Below, piece after piece: positions 10,861-23,095 of a stretch of DNA of 64,000 nt. The notes under the pieces were generated by a model that saw only the letters and a list, made by a program, of their open reading frames with translations, was not told the origin of the DNA and did no database searches. The DNA comes from Littorina saxatilis. Taxonomy: Eukaryota; Mollusca; Gastropoda; Littorinimorpha; Littorinidae. The stretch is from assembly GCF_037325665.1 (NCBI RefSeq), contig NC_090251.1, positions 19,918,748 through 19,982,747 of the forward strand, in the 5' to 3' direction. Made by a program: the position numbers and the translations under genes. Position 1 is the stretch's first letter. Each line of letters begins with the position of its first letter.

Positions 10861-11516
10861 TAGCAGATTGCTACTAAAGGTGGAGGGCACTTTACCCAAT
10901 CAGGAAATGAGAATCTGTCCTACCGCTACCAGAGCAGGCAACACAGAAACGCATCCTGTCTCAATGAAGAGACATCTCTGAGATAGACATCGATGAAAAA
11001 CATCTTAAGCAAGCCAGTAAGCCGACTCAAGAACCAAAGCCAGGAGACCAAATCGAAGAACAGCTAGAGAGGAATACCAACCTCTTGCCTCATGAGACCT
11101 GGCTGTAGTAAAGGGCAAAACTGACCTGACATCACCCGACTGAATCCGCCACAATACCACAGCTTGTCTAACTATGGTGGAGGCCCACTTGAATAACGTG
11201 ACTTTCGAGATACCTTTACACCGCACCATGTTAAGTGAGATAAAAGGAAGTTTCTGAGTTTCCGATCGAGTGTGCAGAGACCAAAACAGAAAACTGCTGA
11301 GGGCTCTAACAAGACAATTATGTACACCAGAACCTCCAGTAGCAAGACACTTGCTCAAGAGAGAAATGTTAAATCCGAGCTGCCTGAAGGGGAAGGACTG
11401 ACTGCCCCCCCCCCCTTTTTCCTGCCACCACTTGAAGGCCTGCCTAAAAAATGTGGCAGTCCATCTAGCTAAGGCTGACTTAAAAAAGCCATTACCTCTA
11501 CCAATGTTGATAGATA

Positions 11517-11575
11517 TTCTTTGTTTCTTTATTTGGTGTTTACGTCGTTTTCAACCTTACAAGGTTATAACACGA
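11517..11575 (-). repeat. SINE 3' end fragment inside element C
   Basis: Reads CTTTATTTGGTGTTTACGTC then GTTTTCAACC, the reverse complement of the 3' end of the SINE at 30,470-30,523. The body is absent or too diverged to see. Confidence 0.65.
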
Positions 11576-14500
11576 CAGAATTGATAGATATGACCAAGAA
11601 CCTTTCATACAATGATCTAAAACAGATCAGTGCCAGTCAGAAAAGCTTTCGAAACTAGAACTGTAAAATTAGCTAAAAAATGGCTCTAGAGGAGCCAAAA
11701 TATTGCTAAGTGATTGAATTGTGAATCGAAGCTGGATTCCCAGCTTCCACTTATTTGTCAGAAATTTTTGAAAGAAAACTAAGCCCCATAGATCAGTCTT
11801 TCTCCAAAGAGCTGTCTATAGCAAAACTAGATAGAAAAAACACACTTACTCCCACTTCTCTCAGAAGCTACTAGAGTAAGCATGACCGCTTTCCGTGTTG
11901 ATCAGCAAGGCTAGATTTTTGTAAAGGATCAAAGAATCTGAACCCAAAACAAGGAGCAGAGCCCAAATCGAGAAAGGAGACTTGTTTACAGCCAGCCGAA
12001 GGGAGGCTCCCTTAAACGTGCTGGCTATAAAGCCCCCAAAAGAAATATTGCGACCGAGCTGTTTCAGTGCAACTGATATCACATAACGTCTTAAGTCAAA
12101 AAACGTGGGAGAAAAATTCGGAAAGCCAGGATAGATGATTAGCCACCTGCAATGAACGGAGAGAAGAGGAGTTCTTTCCGTTAAAGAATACGCCATTTGT
12201 TCCAAGCCAAACAATGTGGCAAGAAAAACGAAGACACTGACCTCCTCCGAGATCTCTGGACCAAATCCAGAGTTGAGGCAGAAGCCCCTGAGCGTCTCAA
12301 TGATTCCCATACAGAAGACACCCTTGTGGCTCAAGTGCAAGAAAAAACAGCGCCCCCTTACCAGCCTTAAAAGGCCTGGCAAGCAGAATCGAGCGGGCCC
12401 CAAATTGTGAAAACAGCAGGCCGCTCAAAGTAAAACCAATTGATCTTCCATGCTCTGGAATTCGTAAACCGGAAGAAGACCATAAGCGAAAGGCGATAGT
12501 ACCAAGAAGCAAAAACTTCTATCAGTGGCTTCTCCAAATCACCCGAAGTCATAGAAGAGCGTGATGAGATAGAGTCTAAACTAATTGAACATTCTTGATA
12601 AAAAGACTCAGAGAGCCCGCCAAGCCATTAAGCCTCCCATAGAGGTACTTCCCTGCTAAAAAGATCCGAGATGGTAAAACCACAACAGGACCTCTCATGC
12701 TCGATGAGGAAGTGTCAGAGAGTGAGAGGCCCCCTTGCTTGTTGAGAAAAAGCACCACTGTAGAGTTGTCTGATTGAATCAACACATGTTCTACCGCTTT
12801 GTTCGATTGCCTAACGCCAGCCGACCACCAAGGGCCAAACCAATGTGTTCCGGTCCTGCAAATCCAGTTACCACCTGGAGTAAAGAGCTCCTAGAAAGAG
12901 CCGCTTGTACAGTCTCCTCAAAGAGACCAAAAAGTCCAAACATTCGTTTGACTAAGAATCGAAATCAGAACCCTGAAGCTCCGAAACCAATAAAATGTAG
13001 CCACTTCCTATCTATTTTGAGAATCAAAAAGTGCAAGTCACAACCATACAATCTATGAAAGAGACCCAAAAGGAAGGCCCCAGTGACTCCCCAGCCGCTG
13101 TGGTAAAACACAAAGGCGGAAAGAAGGGTGAAGCCGAGCAAAAAAAAAACCAGTTGACATAACCGCCGGGAGTGTGAGAGAAAGTGTGCTTTTGCGTGCC
13201 TCCCGACCCCCACCGTTAACTCTCCCCATGAGAAAGCGAGGTGGGTATTTGCCACAGAGCCCTGCCGTGAAGGCGAGAGCATGGCGATAAAAGGTAAAGC
13301 CGAGAACGGCGAGCCCGTAGCTTTTCTTTTGATAACAAGAAAAAGCCGAGACCTGCCGTGCGCTTTTCTTTTGCAGTGAGCTTCCCTTTGTCAGAGACGA
13401 GTCCACGGGCATAGAAGCGGACTCGAAAAGAGATCAACCTTCAAGCAAAGAAGAGATTAAAGTCTCGCCAAAAGAACAAAACTTTTAGATAGAGACCTAT
13501 TCTCCAGTGAGGAGCAAAACACGCCAAAAAAGATGGAGGAAAAAGGGCAGATGACGATGCTACTGCTACCCCTTCGGGAAAATAGCGTGTAGCAACCCCT
13601 GCTGCCAGAGCTAACAAAGATGGCAGCTTAGCTGGAAGACAAAAAGAGGTATCACCCTCTGCCTCAGAAGCTTCATCTTCTACACCCTCATCATCCCGTT
13701 CAGTAGTATCCCAACGATCTTCGAAAGGATGAGAACCGGAAACCAATCCCGATGAGGCAACACCTGCCAAAAACGGGAAAGGCTGGGAAAAATCCCCTAA
13801 AGCCGGAACTCCGTGAATTGATCCTCCATCCACCTGCCTCATGCCAGCTGAAAGACTGGAAGAGGAAGTGAATGCAGCCTGTGTAACAGCAGAGGAACCA
13901 CAGTAACGGAACCGGAAGCCGAAGGCTGATGAGTGCCGACTACCAAACACCACAGTGTTAACGGCAGAAGGCTATACCATCCTTCAACTGGAAGCCACAG
14001 CCGCAAAAGCGGAAGCGGAACCGGCCGTGGATTGATGCCCTATCAGTTGCAAGCACCGCTGCACTTGAACTTAGACGGCAACCGGAACCCGGCGTCATCC
14101 ACCAAAGCGGAAGCACAATCGTCCAGACAGCCTTCATGCACCTCGGCGCAATCCGGAAGTTGACCCCCTGCTTGACTGCCATAGTCAAACAGAGAGCCAT
14201 CTTTACTGTCTTCTTCCTGCCCCCAGGGCGGAAGCGGAAGCCGCACAGCCTGACCAATGCCCATTGACACGGCCGGAAGCGCCGCACCTCCGTACGCTCT
14301 ACAGTGTCCTTACCCCAGCCTGACCTTCCGATAGAACGGCGATGGCCAGACCGGGTATCAGAACTTTCACCCATGAGCACGATGCCCGTGGCTACTTTTG
14401 CCTGTAGACGCGCTACACTTTCGCCGGAGAACCCGGTTACTTGTGCGGCAGACATACCTTGTGACTGACGAGAGACACCGGAAGACGGAACGCTCGCCGG

Positions 14501-14755
14501 AAACCCAAGTCCACCATCATCGTTCTGCAACGCATGAACATCCGCCCGAGTCCCGTGGCCGACGGAGAAGGACGCACCTTAGCCAGGGAGGAAACCCCAG
14601 CCACGCCAGCCAGAAGAGCCCGCAGCTCCGCTTTTGTCAACGCAATTTCTTCCGCCAAAGACAATACCTGTGTACTAATAGAGAGAAGCAAAGCGGCAAA
14701 GTCCGCAGACGCAAGACCGGGAATCACAGAAACAGGAGCCGATTAAACCGGCTAT

Positions 14756-14857
14756 CAACATGAGCATCTTATCTGCCGGTTTACCGGGTAAAATGGACGC
14801 CAAGGGCAACATGAGCATCTTATCTGCCGGTTTACCGGGTAAAATGGACGCCAAGTG
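14756..14857. repeat. 51-bp tandem duplication
   Basis: A block starting CAACATGAGCATCTTATCTG at 14,756 repeats at 14,807 with no visible change. It lies in the gag-like part of DIRS-like element C; the period is a multiple of three. Confidence 0.88.
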
Positions 14858-15473
14858 CATGTCAACAACAACATCAATGCATTTATTCGATGACAGTTCT
14901 AACATCGAAACAACAGCCTGTACAGACTGCTTAACTTTCCTAGGCGTTTTCTAGGAGGCGGAGACTCAGCAGCTACATGTCTAGAAGCCTGCCCCTTCTT
15001 GACGTTATCCGCCATGGCCAAACAACTCACGAAAAAATTTTCTCAAGAAAACATTTCACAAGTCAAAATAATGCCAAGAAACGCCCACAAAATCAAGAAA
15101 AATCAAGAACGATCTCACCTCACTTAGTCGCGAAGACAAGACCACAAGTAGAATACCAAGGAGAAAGCACCCAGTCCAAGGACCAAGTACCAAAGCTGAA
15201 GAAACAGCCAGAGCGTACAGAACTGCGACCAGCTAGCTGACCGCTGAGTTTTGGAATGATGCAAATGGCGGCGTATGCGCACGCATACGGAAGTCAGACT
15301 AGATATTGGTCTGGCATTATGGGTAGTGGTCACTCTTTTTTAGAGTGGTCTCCCTTGTTTCCAAGGGGACGCATACAGCGTTACCAGCACTGAACCAGGG
15401 TTAATTGCTATATGTGAGTTGGGTAAGATATGTAATTTAATAGCACTTACAGTGGCTGCATGGTTGTTTCCAG

Positions 15474-15605
15474 ATCCCAACGTGGACATCTTGTCTCTTG
15501 ACATCCCTGTCAACGCCATTGCCACAGTGCTCAAAAGTTTTTTCAACGAACTGACCGAGCCACTCATCCCCCGCTTTCTTCACGCTGAAATCATGGAAGC
15601 CGCAG
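15474..15605 (+). CDS. ARHGAP35: p190 RhoGAP, RhoGAP-domain exon (first of three visible)
   Basis: Encodes part of a RhoGAP domain, a GTPase-activating module for Rho family proteins in the cytoplasm and at the cortex. The frame includes VNAIATVLKSFF followed by NELTEPLIP, matching the RhoGAP helices that in p190 read KSFFSELPDPLVP. The acceptor TTTCCAG ends at 15,473 and the donor GTGAGC starts at 15,606. Phase is 1 at both ends. The DIRS-like element C ends 32 bp upstream, so the branch point and pyrimidine tract must lie in that short stretch; CACTTAC at 15,444-15,450 is a candidate branch site. The exon with the arginine finger (GxxRxSG) was not found upstream. The gene could equally be called ARHGAP5-like; invertebrates usually have one p190 gene. 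Confidence 0.85.
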
Positions 15606-16208
15606 GTGAGCTGATTGTGATGAGAGTGGCCAGGGGCAGGAGACAGCACGCAGCTCTCTGTGCCGCTCTCAGCTGGCATGCCTTGCTTTTGCTGCTGTCG
15701 CCAGTCACACCTGCAACATGTAGCTGCAGTCCTCTGTCACAGTTCTGTGCCATCTTATTATGTGCATTGTGGCAGCTGGTCTTCACTGCACACACTCTCT
15801 GCCATCAGGGCAGAATGTACATTATTTAGTCTCTGTTGTATGGTAAGTTGTTTGTTAGAAAGATGAGAAATTCAGTGTTGGTTTGCATACCACCCTGTAT
15901 GATATTGTCAGAGTTAGTACATTTATTTTTCTTAGTTAGTGGTATGGTAGATAAATGTGCAGATTTCCAATGAAAAAAGCCAGTAAGATGCACCTTACAG
16001 AAACTGTACTGATGCCCGTACAGCTTAATTAAACTCAGCATCAAACTTTCTTTTCCAAAAAAAACCTAATGCCAAAAAACCCCTAAAAAACCATCCTAAA
16101 TTGAAGCGATGTTGTTTTGACAGGTGCACAAGCTTAATGACATGTAGAGCTAATTAGCCCTGAAGGAAGCCTTGTGCCTTTGTTTGACACCAAATATGTC
16201 TGTTGCAG
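15606..16208 (+). other. Intron of p190 RhoGAP
   Basis: GTGAGC at the start and TGTTGCAG at the end. It is 603 bp and phase 1. No repeat family was recognised inside. Confidence 0.75.
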
Positions 16209-16314
16209 GTGTTCCTGACAAAAGCAGTCGCTTGCTGATGCTACGAGGTGTCATCAAGAAGTTGCCCGAGCAAAACTTTGAAGTGTTGAAATTCCTTATC
16301 TCACACTTGAACAG
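16209..16314 (+). CDS. ARHGAP35: p190 RhoGAP, RhoGAP-domain exon (second visible)
   Basis: Continues the RhoGAP domain: GVPDKSSRLLMLRGVIKKLP, then NFEVLKFLISHLNR. Vertebrate p190 has the parallel HALKEVLKKFP and HEVFKYVISHLNK. The acceptor TTGCAG precedes 16,209 and the donor GTAAGT starts at 16,315. Phase 1 in and phase 2 out agree with the neighbours, so the three exons join into one open frame. Length is 106 nt. All conserved hydrophobic positions of the helices are kept, and there is no sign of decay. Confidence 0.87.
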
Positions 16315-16650
16315 GTAAGTCAACTTGGCAGAACAGCTGTCTACAGCCCTGTGAGTGTGTTGGTCTCTCTGTGTGCACCGCTGGTGGAATGTGAGTGAAT
16401 ATGTGCGTCACTCAGTGTCCTGGCTTAGTGTCTCAGTTTGGCCTGATCAACAGCCTGACATTGTCTCAAAACTTGTTCTCAAGTAAATACATAAGGCTAA
16501 TCTCTGACTGTTGCTTTTTTTTTTTTTTTTACATTCAGTCAATATTTGATTGCATGATTTGTCAAGGGCAGAGAGTACCTATGTATGTGTGTGTCTGTCT
16601 GTGGCATATCTTAAAAAACTAGTGAATCAAGTTTTATGAAAATTGACTTT
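16315..16650 (+). other. Start of last intron, no repeat family recognised
   Basis: Donor GTAAGT, then T-rich DNA with a T run at 16,518-16,531. Confidence 0.5.
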
Positions 16651-16654
16651 TTTT

Positions 16655-16721
16655 TTAGTTTTTTGGCTCACGTAAGTGTAGCCTATGCGATGATAAACTT
16701 TGTCTGTCTGTGCGTGCGTGC

Positions 16722-16754
<33 letters not shown>

Positions 16755-17095
16755 ATAGAAACTTTAACATTTCCGAGTCTATGGATAAAGCTCGCATAAG
16801 AAGATTACGTCTCGGTCAAAAGTGTTTGACGTGTGAGATAGAAACTATTTGAAGACGTCACATTATGACGTAAGAGGGTTAGACGTCACGCAAAGGAATT
16901 ACTGAAAGTCTCGGTCATTGTTATTGTGAGCGGGCCGAGACTACTTGGCAGATCCAGGGTCTCACTTTCTTGCACAGTTTCACCTATGCTTACTGTGTGT
17001 GTGTGTGTGTGTATGTGTGACGGAGTGATTGAGTTTGTGTTACTGTTTGTCGATTTCTTACATGAGCCTTGAAGGCTTCGCCTCTTGTTTCGTTT
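16655..17095 (+). repeat. Repeat family R3
   Basis: Begins near TTTTGGCTCACGTAAGTG, holds two (GT)n blocks (16,728-16,753 and 16,996-17,013), the word GAGTCTATGGATAAAGCTCG at about 16,777 and several GACGT motifs. It ends near GAGCCTTGAAGGCTTCGCCT. A partial, inverted copy is at 790-870. No coding. Confidence 0.65.
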
Positions 17096-17227
17096 TATTT
17101 TTGGACTTTTTTTAGTTTTATTTTAGCTCTATTTGATGGTATTATCTTTGCATGTATTGCATTTCCGCTTGGTACTCTAAATATTCATTCATAAAACTCG
17201 TTCAAAGTTATGCCTAATTTTGCATTT

Positions 17228-17814
17228 TTGACTCACATGCGAAGCAAAAGTGAGTCTATGTACTCACCCGAGTCGTCCGGCCGTCCGGCCGGCCGTCCGG
17301 CCAGCCGGCCGTCCGGAAAACTTTAACGTTGGATATTTCTTGGACACTATTCAGTCTATCAGTACCAAATTTGGCAAGATGGTGTATGATGACAAGGCCC
17401 CAAAAAACATACATAGCATCTTGACCTTGCGTCAAGGTCGCAGGGGCCATAAATGTTGTCTAAAAAACAGGTATTTTTCACATTTTTCCCATTTTCTCTG
17501 AAGTTTTTGAGATTGAATACCTCACCTATATATGATATATAGGGCAAAGTAAGCCCCATCTTTTGATACCAGTTTGGTTTACCTTGCTTCAAGGTCAAGG
17601 TCACAGGAGCTCTTCAAAGTTGGATTGCATACATATTTTGAAGTGACCTTGACCCTGAACTATGGAAGATAACTGTTTCAAACTTAAAAATTATGTGGGG
17701 CACATGTTATGCTTTCATCATGAGACACATTTGGTCACATATGATCAAGGTCAAGGTCACTTTGACCCTTATGAAATGTGACCAAAATAAGGTAGTGAAC
17801 CACTAAAAGTGACC
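17228..17814 (+). repeat. Repeat family R2, copy 1, left part
   Basis: Starts with an inverted pair GACTCAC (17,230) / GTGAGTC (17,250), then a CCGGCCGTCC-rich tract (17,275-17,316), then many AGGTCA half-sites (TCAAGGTCAAGGTCA at about 17,588 and 17,744). The right part of the same copy resumes at 26,096-26,345. A second copy is at 33,973-34,535. Confidence 0.8.
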
Positions 17815-17999
17815 TGTAGTGGAATGCATGAATGGAGACTATTATAGTTAGCAACTAAACGTAGGTTCGAACTACGCAGTTCGTAACTAAAGATTTGGTC
17901 AGTCTGCAATGCATGAGAGCGAACTTGGTCGAGACTACTTAGTTACCAGCTAAAAGAGTAGGTCATAACTTTCAGGTGACGTCATAGGGAAATCCCCGT

Positions 18000-18663
18000 C
18001 ATTGCGCAGGCGCGGTGAACTCTTCACCTTCGAAAGTGGTAAACAAACCAGCATGGGATTGGGAGCATGGTAACAGTGCGAACTTGAGTGGTTGATCGAT
18101 GCAATATTATTTTGGCGAGCAAACAAGACAAACATAGGCAGAACACAAATGTTTCTCTCAGTTCTTCCGCACATTACGAGAGCTAAAACTGCCCGACCGG
18201 GGAGATGTACGCAGCATATAGGCTGAGTCAGTGTCGTCGAAGATTTGAGTGATGGCTCAGTCGGTATGTACTGGGAAAAAGTCCGTGTCCCTCATACTGA
18301 TTGTGCATTTTAAAGCAAAGCTGGAACTTTGTAACAGACAATGATGTATGGATGTATTTAAGTTTGTGTTTCAATTTATGGGAGCGAAACTGACATTTCT
18401 GAACTGAAAAAAGTCGTGTTTTGTGGAGTTTAGAGTTGTCAGTAGAGACCGAGTAATCGTTGAAGAGAAATAATTGCATGGTTCACCGATGGATAGTTAA
18501 ACGACCATAAAACCGCACCACAGGTATGTCACGAAGCTGTCTAAGTTCTACACTATACAACAAAAGAAAATTGAATGAGGGAATCAAGACAATAGATCAA
18601 CTCTCTCTCTTTCTTTCTCTCAGTCTCTATCTCTCTCTCACACACACAGGCATACGCACACAC

Positions 18664-18703
<40 letters not shown>

Positions 18704-20117
18704 TCTCTCTCTCTCTCTAAACCGCTAAGAGGGAGGGACAAAGTTGAGAACAAGAGTGCCAGATAAAGGAAGGAATGTAATTTGGAGCGATCATTAAACA
18801 AATTAAGAAACAAGCAAGTTAGCAAGCAAATCCTTGAAAATGTGTGATGTCATACAAAAGGAGCCAACAATGTTTTGGCCTGGTGTTCTACTTACAAAAT
18901 AAACTAGTAAAAGAATTGTGAGATGTAAAGAAAAAAGATTAACTGGAAACACTACCGAATTACAAGACATCATCAGTGATTTGAATCATGCACTTATGAT
19001 TTTCTTCTTTTTTTCCAGATCGGGTAGAATACTTTATGTCAGTGACATATTTAAATGATTGCAATTTTGTGCTGGTCTTTAACATGAATAATTAGATACA
19101 ATGAATACATTATTCAATGAGTAGGAAGTGACAATATTTTAATGTGTATGATCTTGTTTGATGAATGCCGCAAACACTCTGAGAAGTTCTTCTAAGCAAG
19201 CAAAGAGGTAATGATGTTGGATACTGAGATGACTATATTTTGTAACTTAGACACTCTGTCTATAAGGAAGCTAGCTGTTTCTTGAACATCATTTGAAAAT
19301 TAATCTGCGCCAGTTTAAATGCATTGCTTCGGTATGGTAGAGCTGATCATCAAAATGCATCTCATGTGTGAAATTTTAGCTTTGATGTTGCACTGACTTC
19401 AGAAGACTAACCTGTTTCGTGAGTAAAAACTGCAAACATTTCAAGCTGACAAGAACTGAACGATGTTAAAATATAAGATATGATAAGGGAAATGTGAAGG
19501 CTAAATTAAATAAAGAATGAAATTGTAACCCACTCTGTCCAAGTGGCGCGTTTTGCTGCATTGATCATCTTTTATTCTTTCATGTGTTCTTTTGAGTTTC
19601 CGACAACATTTGTTGTGTCATTGTGTATGAACGTTTTAATTTAAATGATGATAAACAATGATTGCATATTTTGTGTAAACGATTTCGCTCAACGTCTCAG
19701 ATGTGGCATGCAGGCTTCACGTGGAATAAAACCATCCCTCCACTTTAACATATACCAGCTGTCAAAAACACGTGTGTTTACTTTGAAGTGTTGGAATGTT
19801 TGATCAATTAATTTGTTTAACTTCTACTGGCATCAATCCGCAAAATGTATTCATTCAAACATTCCAACTTTGCACATGACCCAGTCAGAATGTAAATGTT
19901 TGGTATGTATCAAAGTGTATAGATGGCCTAACCTCATGTAAGAGCCCATGCAGATATAAAATAGTAAGCCAAACTTGGCGTTTGCAAGAACGGTGCCTTA
20001 AAACTGACAGCAGCAAGCCAACAACAATTTAATTATCCACAATCACAGTGTCACTCAGCTTTTCACCCCATCCAAACCACCAGCCATCCTCTCACTAAAA
20101 ACCAAAACAAACTCCCC

Positions 20118-20180
<63 letters not shown>

Positions 20181-20265
20181 TAAAGCACAGAGAATCATGA
20201 GATTTGTTTGTTTGTTTATTCATCCTGTAGAATGTTTCTTTAGCCACTGAGCCAACTATAATACT
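18000..20265. other. Inner left part of element E, no genes seen
   Basis: Holds a CT/CA microsatellite at 18,601-18,720 and an (AC)n run at 20,121-20,180. The rest is AT-rich single-copy-looking DNA. Confidence 0.5.
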
Positions 20266-20338
20266 CGTCATAAAAAGTAGGCAGATCCGTTTGAGGGCAA
20301 ATCTTTATGATGAGGCCGTTTATTAAAAAAACCAAATA

Positions 20339-20996
20339 CAGGTTGACCCAAAAACAATGCAACCCACAACAAGTTAATAACCTACATTTGTGGACATAAA
20401 CTTCAGCCTATGCATGACCCTTCTACAAAGTGACAATTTTGAAGATCAGATAGGCTGACTTTTGTGCAATTTTAAATTAAGTTCCCAATTTTGGGGATCG
20501 ACTCAACGGTACGGGTTTTAAAATTGAGCGGTAGCCAAACTTGCCCGATCTAAGCGCTCAAGATTGTAACATTCGGGGCAATTCGAATCACAAAAGTATA
20601 CCTTAATCAACATTCAGATCTGGGAATCCCTGTTTTGGACTTGGAGTATTCTCAAACAAACTTGGTGTATTTTTTTTTAAATGAGCGTACTCCACATTTA
20701 AACATGCTTCACACGCGTCTGTCTATGAGTATAGGGTTTAAATTAAGTAAGTATTGATACTGTTCATGGTCAAACTTCGTTTTAGTGAATCGACCGCCGA
20801 ATTTGGAATTTATTTTTTGAAATAGAGCACAAAAGTCAGACCATTTGACCAGTTACATTTGATCTACAAAATGTCCACTTTGTGGAAGGGTCATGCACTG
20901 GCTGCGGTTTATGTACCTTAAAAATAAAGTGATTCGGTCAACAGATGTAGAAGTTATTAGCATTGTTTTAGTGTTACATTTTTTTGGTTTATCCTG
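20339..20996. mobile_element. Tc1/mariner-type MITE with TA duplication
   Basis: Starts CAGGTTGACCCAAAAA and ends TTTTTGGTTTATCCTG, flanked by TA on both sides (20,337-20,338 and 20,997-20,998). Inner ends also pair (GCATGACCCTTCTACAAAGTG against CACTTTGTGGAAGGGTCATGC). It is 658 bp. The opposite arm of fold-back F holds the same site without the insert. Confidence 0.85.
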
Positions 20997-21614
20997 TATA
21001 TGACTGAAAAAAGCCATTCATTCCCCAAACCTATTCAGAAAGCAGATTGGGTTTATATGACATAGTGTTTATACAGTGGAAAATACAACACAGACACCCT
21101 GCAAAATCAAATTCGCAAAATCAATGTTCCCGCGTTAAAATTGACAAAAAATCAGAACTGCCAAAACAAAACATCTTCTGCACGTCAATAGAAAAAACAA
21201 TCAAATCTGCATCCAAATCAGTCAGTTTTGTTCACATATCTGGTCTAACACTGACATTAAGGCATGTTGATTTGTGTAGGTGTCATTCCTCTGAGAAGCT
21301 GTAAAAGGCAGTTTTAGTGGGTAATGAGACAAAAACCGGTACGTTTTCGTAACTCCTCAACGCATTGCCTTCAACGTTGCGGTGATTTGTGCTAACAGTA
21401 GTAACACATGTGGGAAAGTTCATACGGATTTTAAAGTCATTTGAGAAATTAGTCTGCTGTTAATTGACATGCCAGAAAGAGTTCTTAAATTGATGGTAGG
21501 TCTTCGCTGACTCATTGAAAAACAATTAATTTGCTGTTATCTTCAAGAACAATAACAGATGCGCCACACAATTAAATTTCATGTACATATTTTATCAGAC
21601 ATTGGCGGTATGAG

Positions 21615-22372
21615 GATTTCAACTGGACCGATCTTTATGAAATTTGACATGAGAGTTCCTGAGTATGAAATCCCCGAACGTTTTTTTCATTTTTTTGATA
21701 GATGTCTTTGATGACATCATATCCGGCTTTTCGTGACAGTTGAGGCGGCACTGTCACGCCCTCATTTTTCAACCAAATTGGTTGAAATTTTGGTCAAGTA
21801 ATCTTCGACGAAGCCCGGACTTCGGTATTGCATTTCAGCTTGGTGGCTTAAAAATTAATTAATGACTTTGGTCATTAAAAATCTGAAAATTGTAAAAAAA
21901 AATAAAAATTTATAAAACGATCCAAATTTACGTTCATCTTATTCTCCATCATTTTCTGATTCCAAAAACATATAAATATGTTATATTTGGATTAAAAACA
22001 AGCTCTGGAAATTAAATATATAAAAATTATTATCAAAATTAAATTGTCGAAATCAATTTAAAAACACTTTCATCTTATTCCTGGTCGGTTCCTGATTCAA
22101 AAAACATATAGATATGATATGTTTGGATTAAAAACACGCTCAGAAAGTTAAAACAAAGAGAGGTACAGAAAAGCGTGCTATCCTTCTTAGCGCAACTACT
22201 ACCCCGCTCTTCTTGTCAATTTCACTGCCTTTGCCATGAGCGGTGGACTGACGATGCTACGAGTATACGGTCTTGCTGAAAAATGGCATTGCGTTCAGTT
22301 TCATTCTGTGAGTTCGACAGCTACTTTTACTTGACTAAATGTTGTATTTTCGCCTTACGCGACTTGTTTTTT
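21615..22372 (-). repeat. Repeat family R1, copy 2
   Basis: Reverse-complement match to 9,100-9,810, from GATCTTTATGAAATTTGACA to CGCCTTACGCGACTTGT. It lacks the (CA)n and hairpin end. It lies in the loop of fold-back F. Confidence 0.85.
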
Positions 22373-22895
22373 TTACAAATTCAGTGCATTGGACAGGGTA
22401 CATTTTTATTTTTAAAATTCGTTCTGGCATGTCGCGCAACAGCAGAACTAATATCTCACATGACTTGAGATTCCGTGTGTACTTAACGACATGTGTTAGC
22501 CCAAATCACCGACAAGTTTTAAGACAATGCGTTGAGGAGTTACTGAAATGCACCATTTTTTGGTCTCATTTTATTTTGTACTTAACGACGTGTGTTAGCA
22601 CAAATCACTGACAGTTTTAAGACAATGCGTTGAGGAGTTCTGAAATGTACCATTTTTGGTCTCATTACCCGCTAAAACGACTTCAAAAACTGAGAGGATT
22701 GACAACTACACGCTCAGCATGCCATAGCGTTCATGTTAGACAAGATATATGTGAACAAAACGGACTGTTTTGGATAAAGATTTGATTGTTCTGTCTAATG
22801 ACATGCAAAACATGTTTGAGTTTCGGTTTAGTTGTTCTTATTTGTGTTGTTGATTTTAACACGGAAAGCTTGATTTTGTGAATTTGATTTGTGGG

Positions 22896-22922
22896 AGGGG
22901 GGGGGGGGGGGGGGGGGGGGGG
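22896..22922 (+). repeat. Poly-G tract
   Basis: A run of about 24 consecutive G near-uninterrupted, in the right arm of fold-back F. It is prone to G-quadruplex formation and to length error. Confidence 0.85.
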
Positions 22923-23095
22923 AGGGTGTCTGTGTTGCAGGTTTCACTGCATAGACACTACGTCATGTAAACCCAATTTTGTTTCTGAATAAAGTAGGGA
23001 AATTAATGGCCTTTTCAGTCATATACTTGGTTTTTCAATCAACAGCCTCATCAGTAAGATCTGCCCTCAAACGCATCTGCCTACTTTTTATGACG

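Larger units (their letters stand above)
10487..15441 (-). mobile_element. DIRS-like retroelement C (fossil)
   Basis: A whole-length DIRS-like element on the - strand, about 4.95 kb. The left inverted repeat is 15,245-15,441 and its partner is 10,487-10,720. The internal complementary region is about 10,785-10,860, where the sequences of both termini meet. Parts from 15.2 kb downward: a Gly/Arg/Ser-rich gag-like region (about 13.0-15.0 kb), an RNase H end (12,600-12,785, with SDNSTV and LNKQGG), then a recombinase region (about 10.9-12.5 kb). The coding part is broken in many places. A SINE end sits at 11,517-11,575. There is no target duplication; a shared AAT lies at both edges, as expected for tyrosine-recombinase integration. 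It lies antisense in the p190 RhoGAP intron. Confidence 0.85.
20266..23095. mobile_element. Fold-back element F with long inverted arms
   Basis: CGTCATAAAAAGTAGGCAGA at 20,266 is matched in reverse at 23,076-23,095, and pairing continues inward for several hundred bases (20,999-21,400 against about 22,570-23,030). The left arm is interrupted by a MITE (20,339-20,996). The centre holds an R1 copy. The right arm contains a tandem duplication (about 22,475-22,575 and 22,577-22,675, word GACAATGCGTTGAGGAGTT). No coding is seen. Confidence 0.78.

Noticed and set aside
21047-21304. 85-codon frame
   Set aside because: It lies in the arm of a fold-back element and the matching arm does not keep it open.
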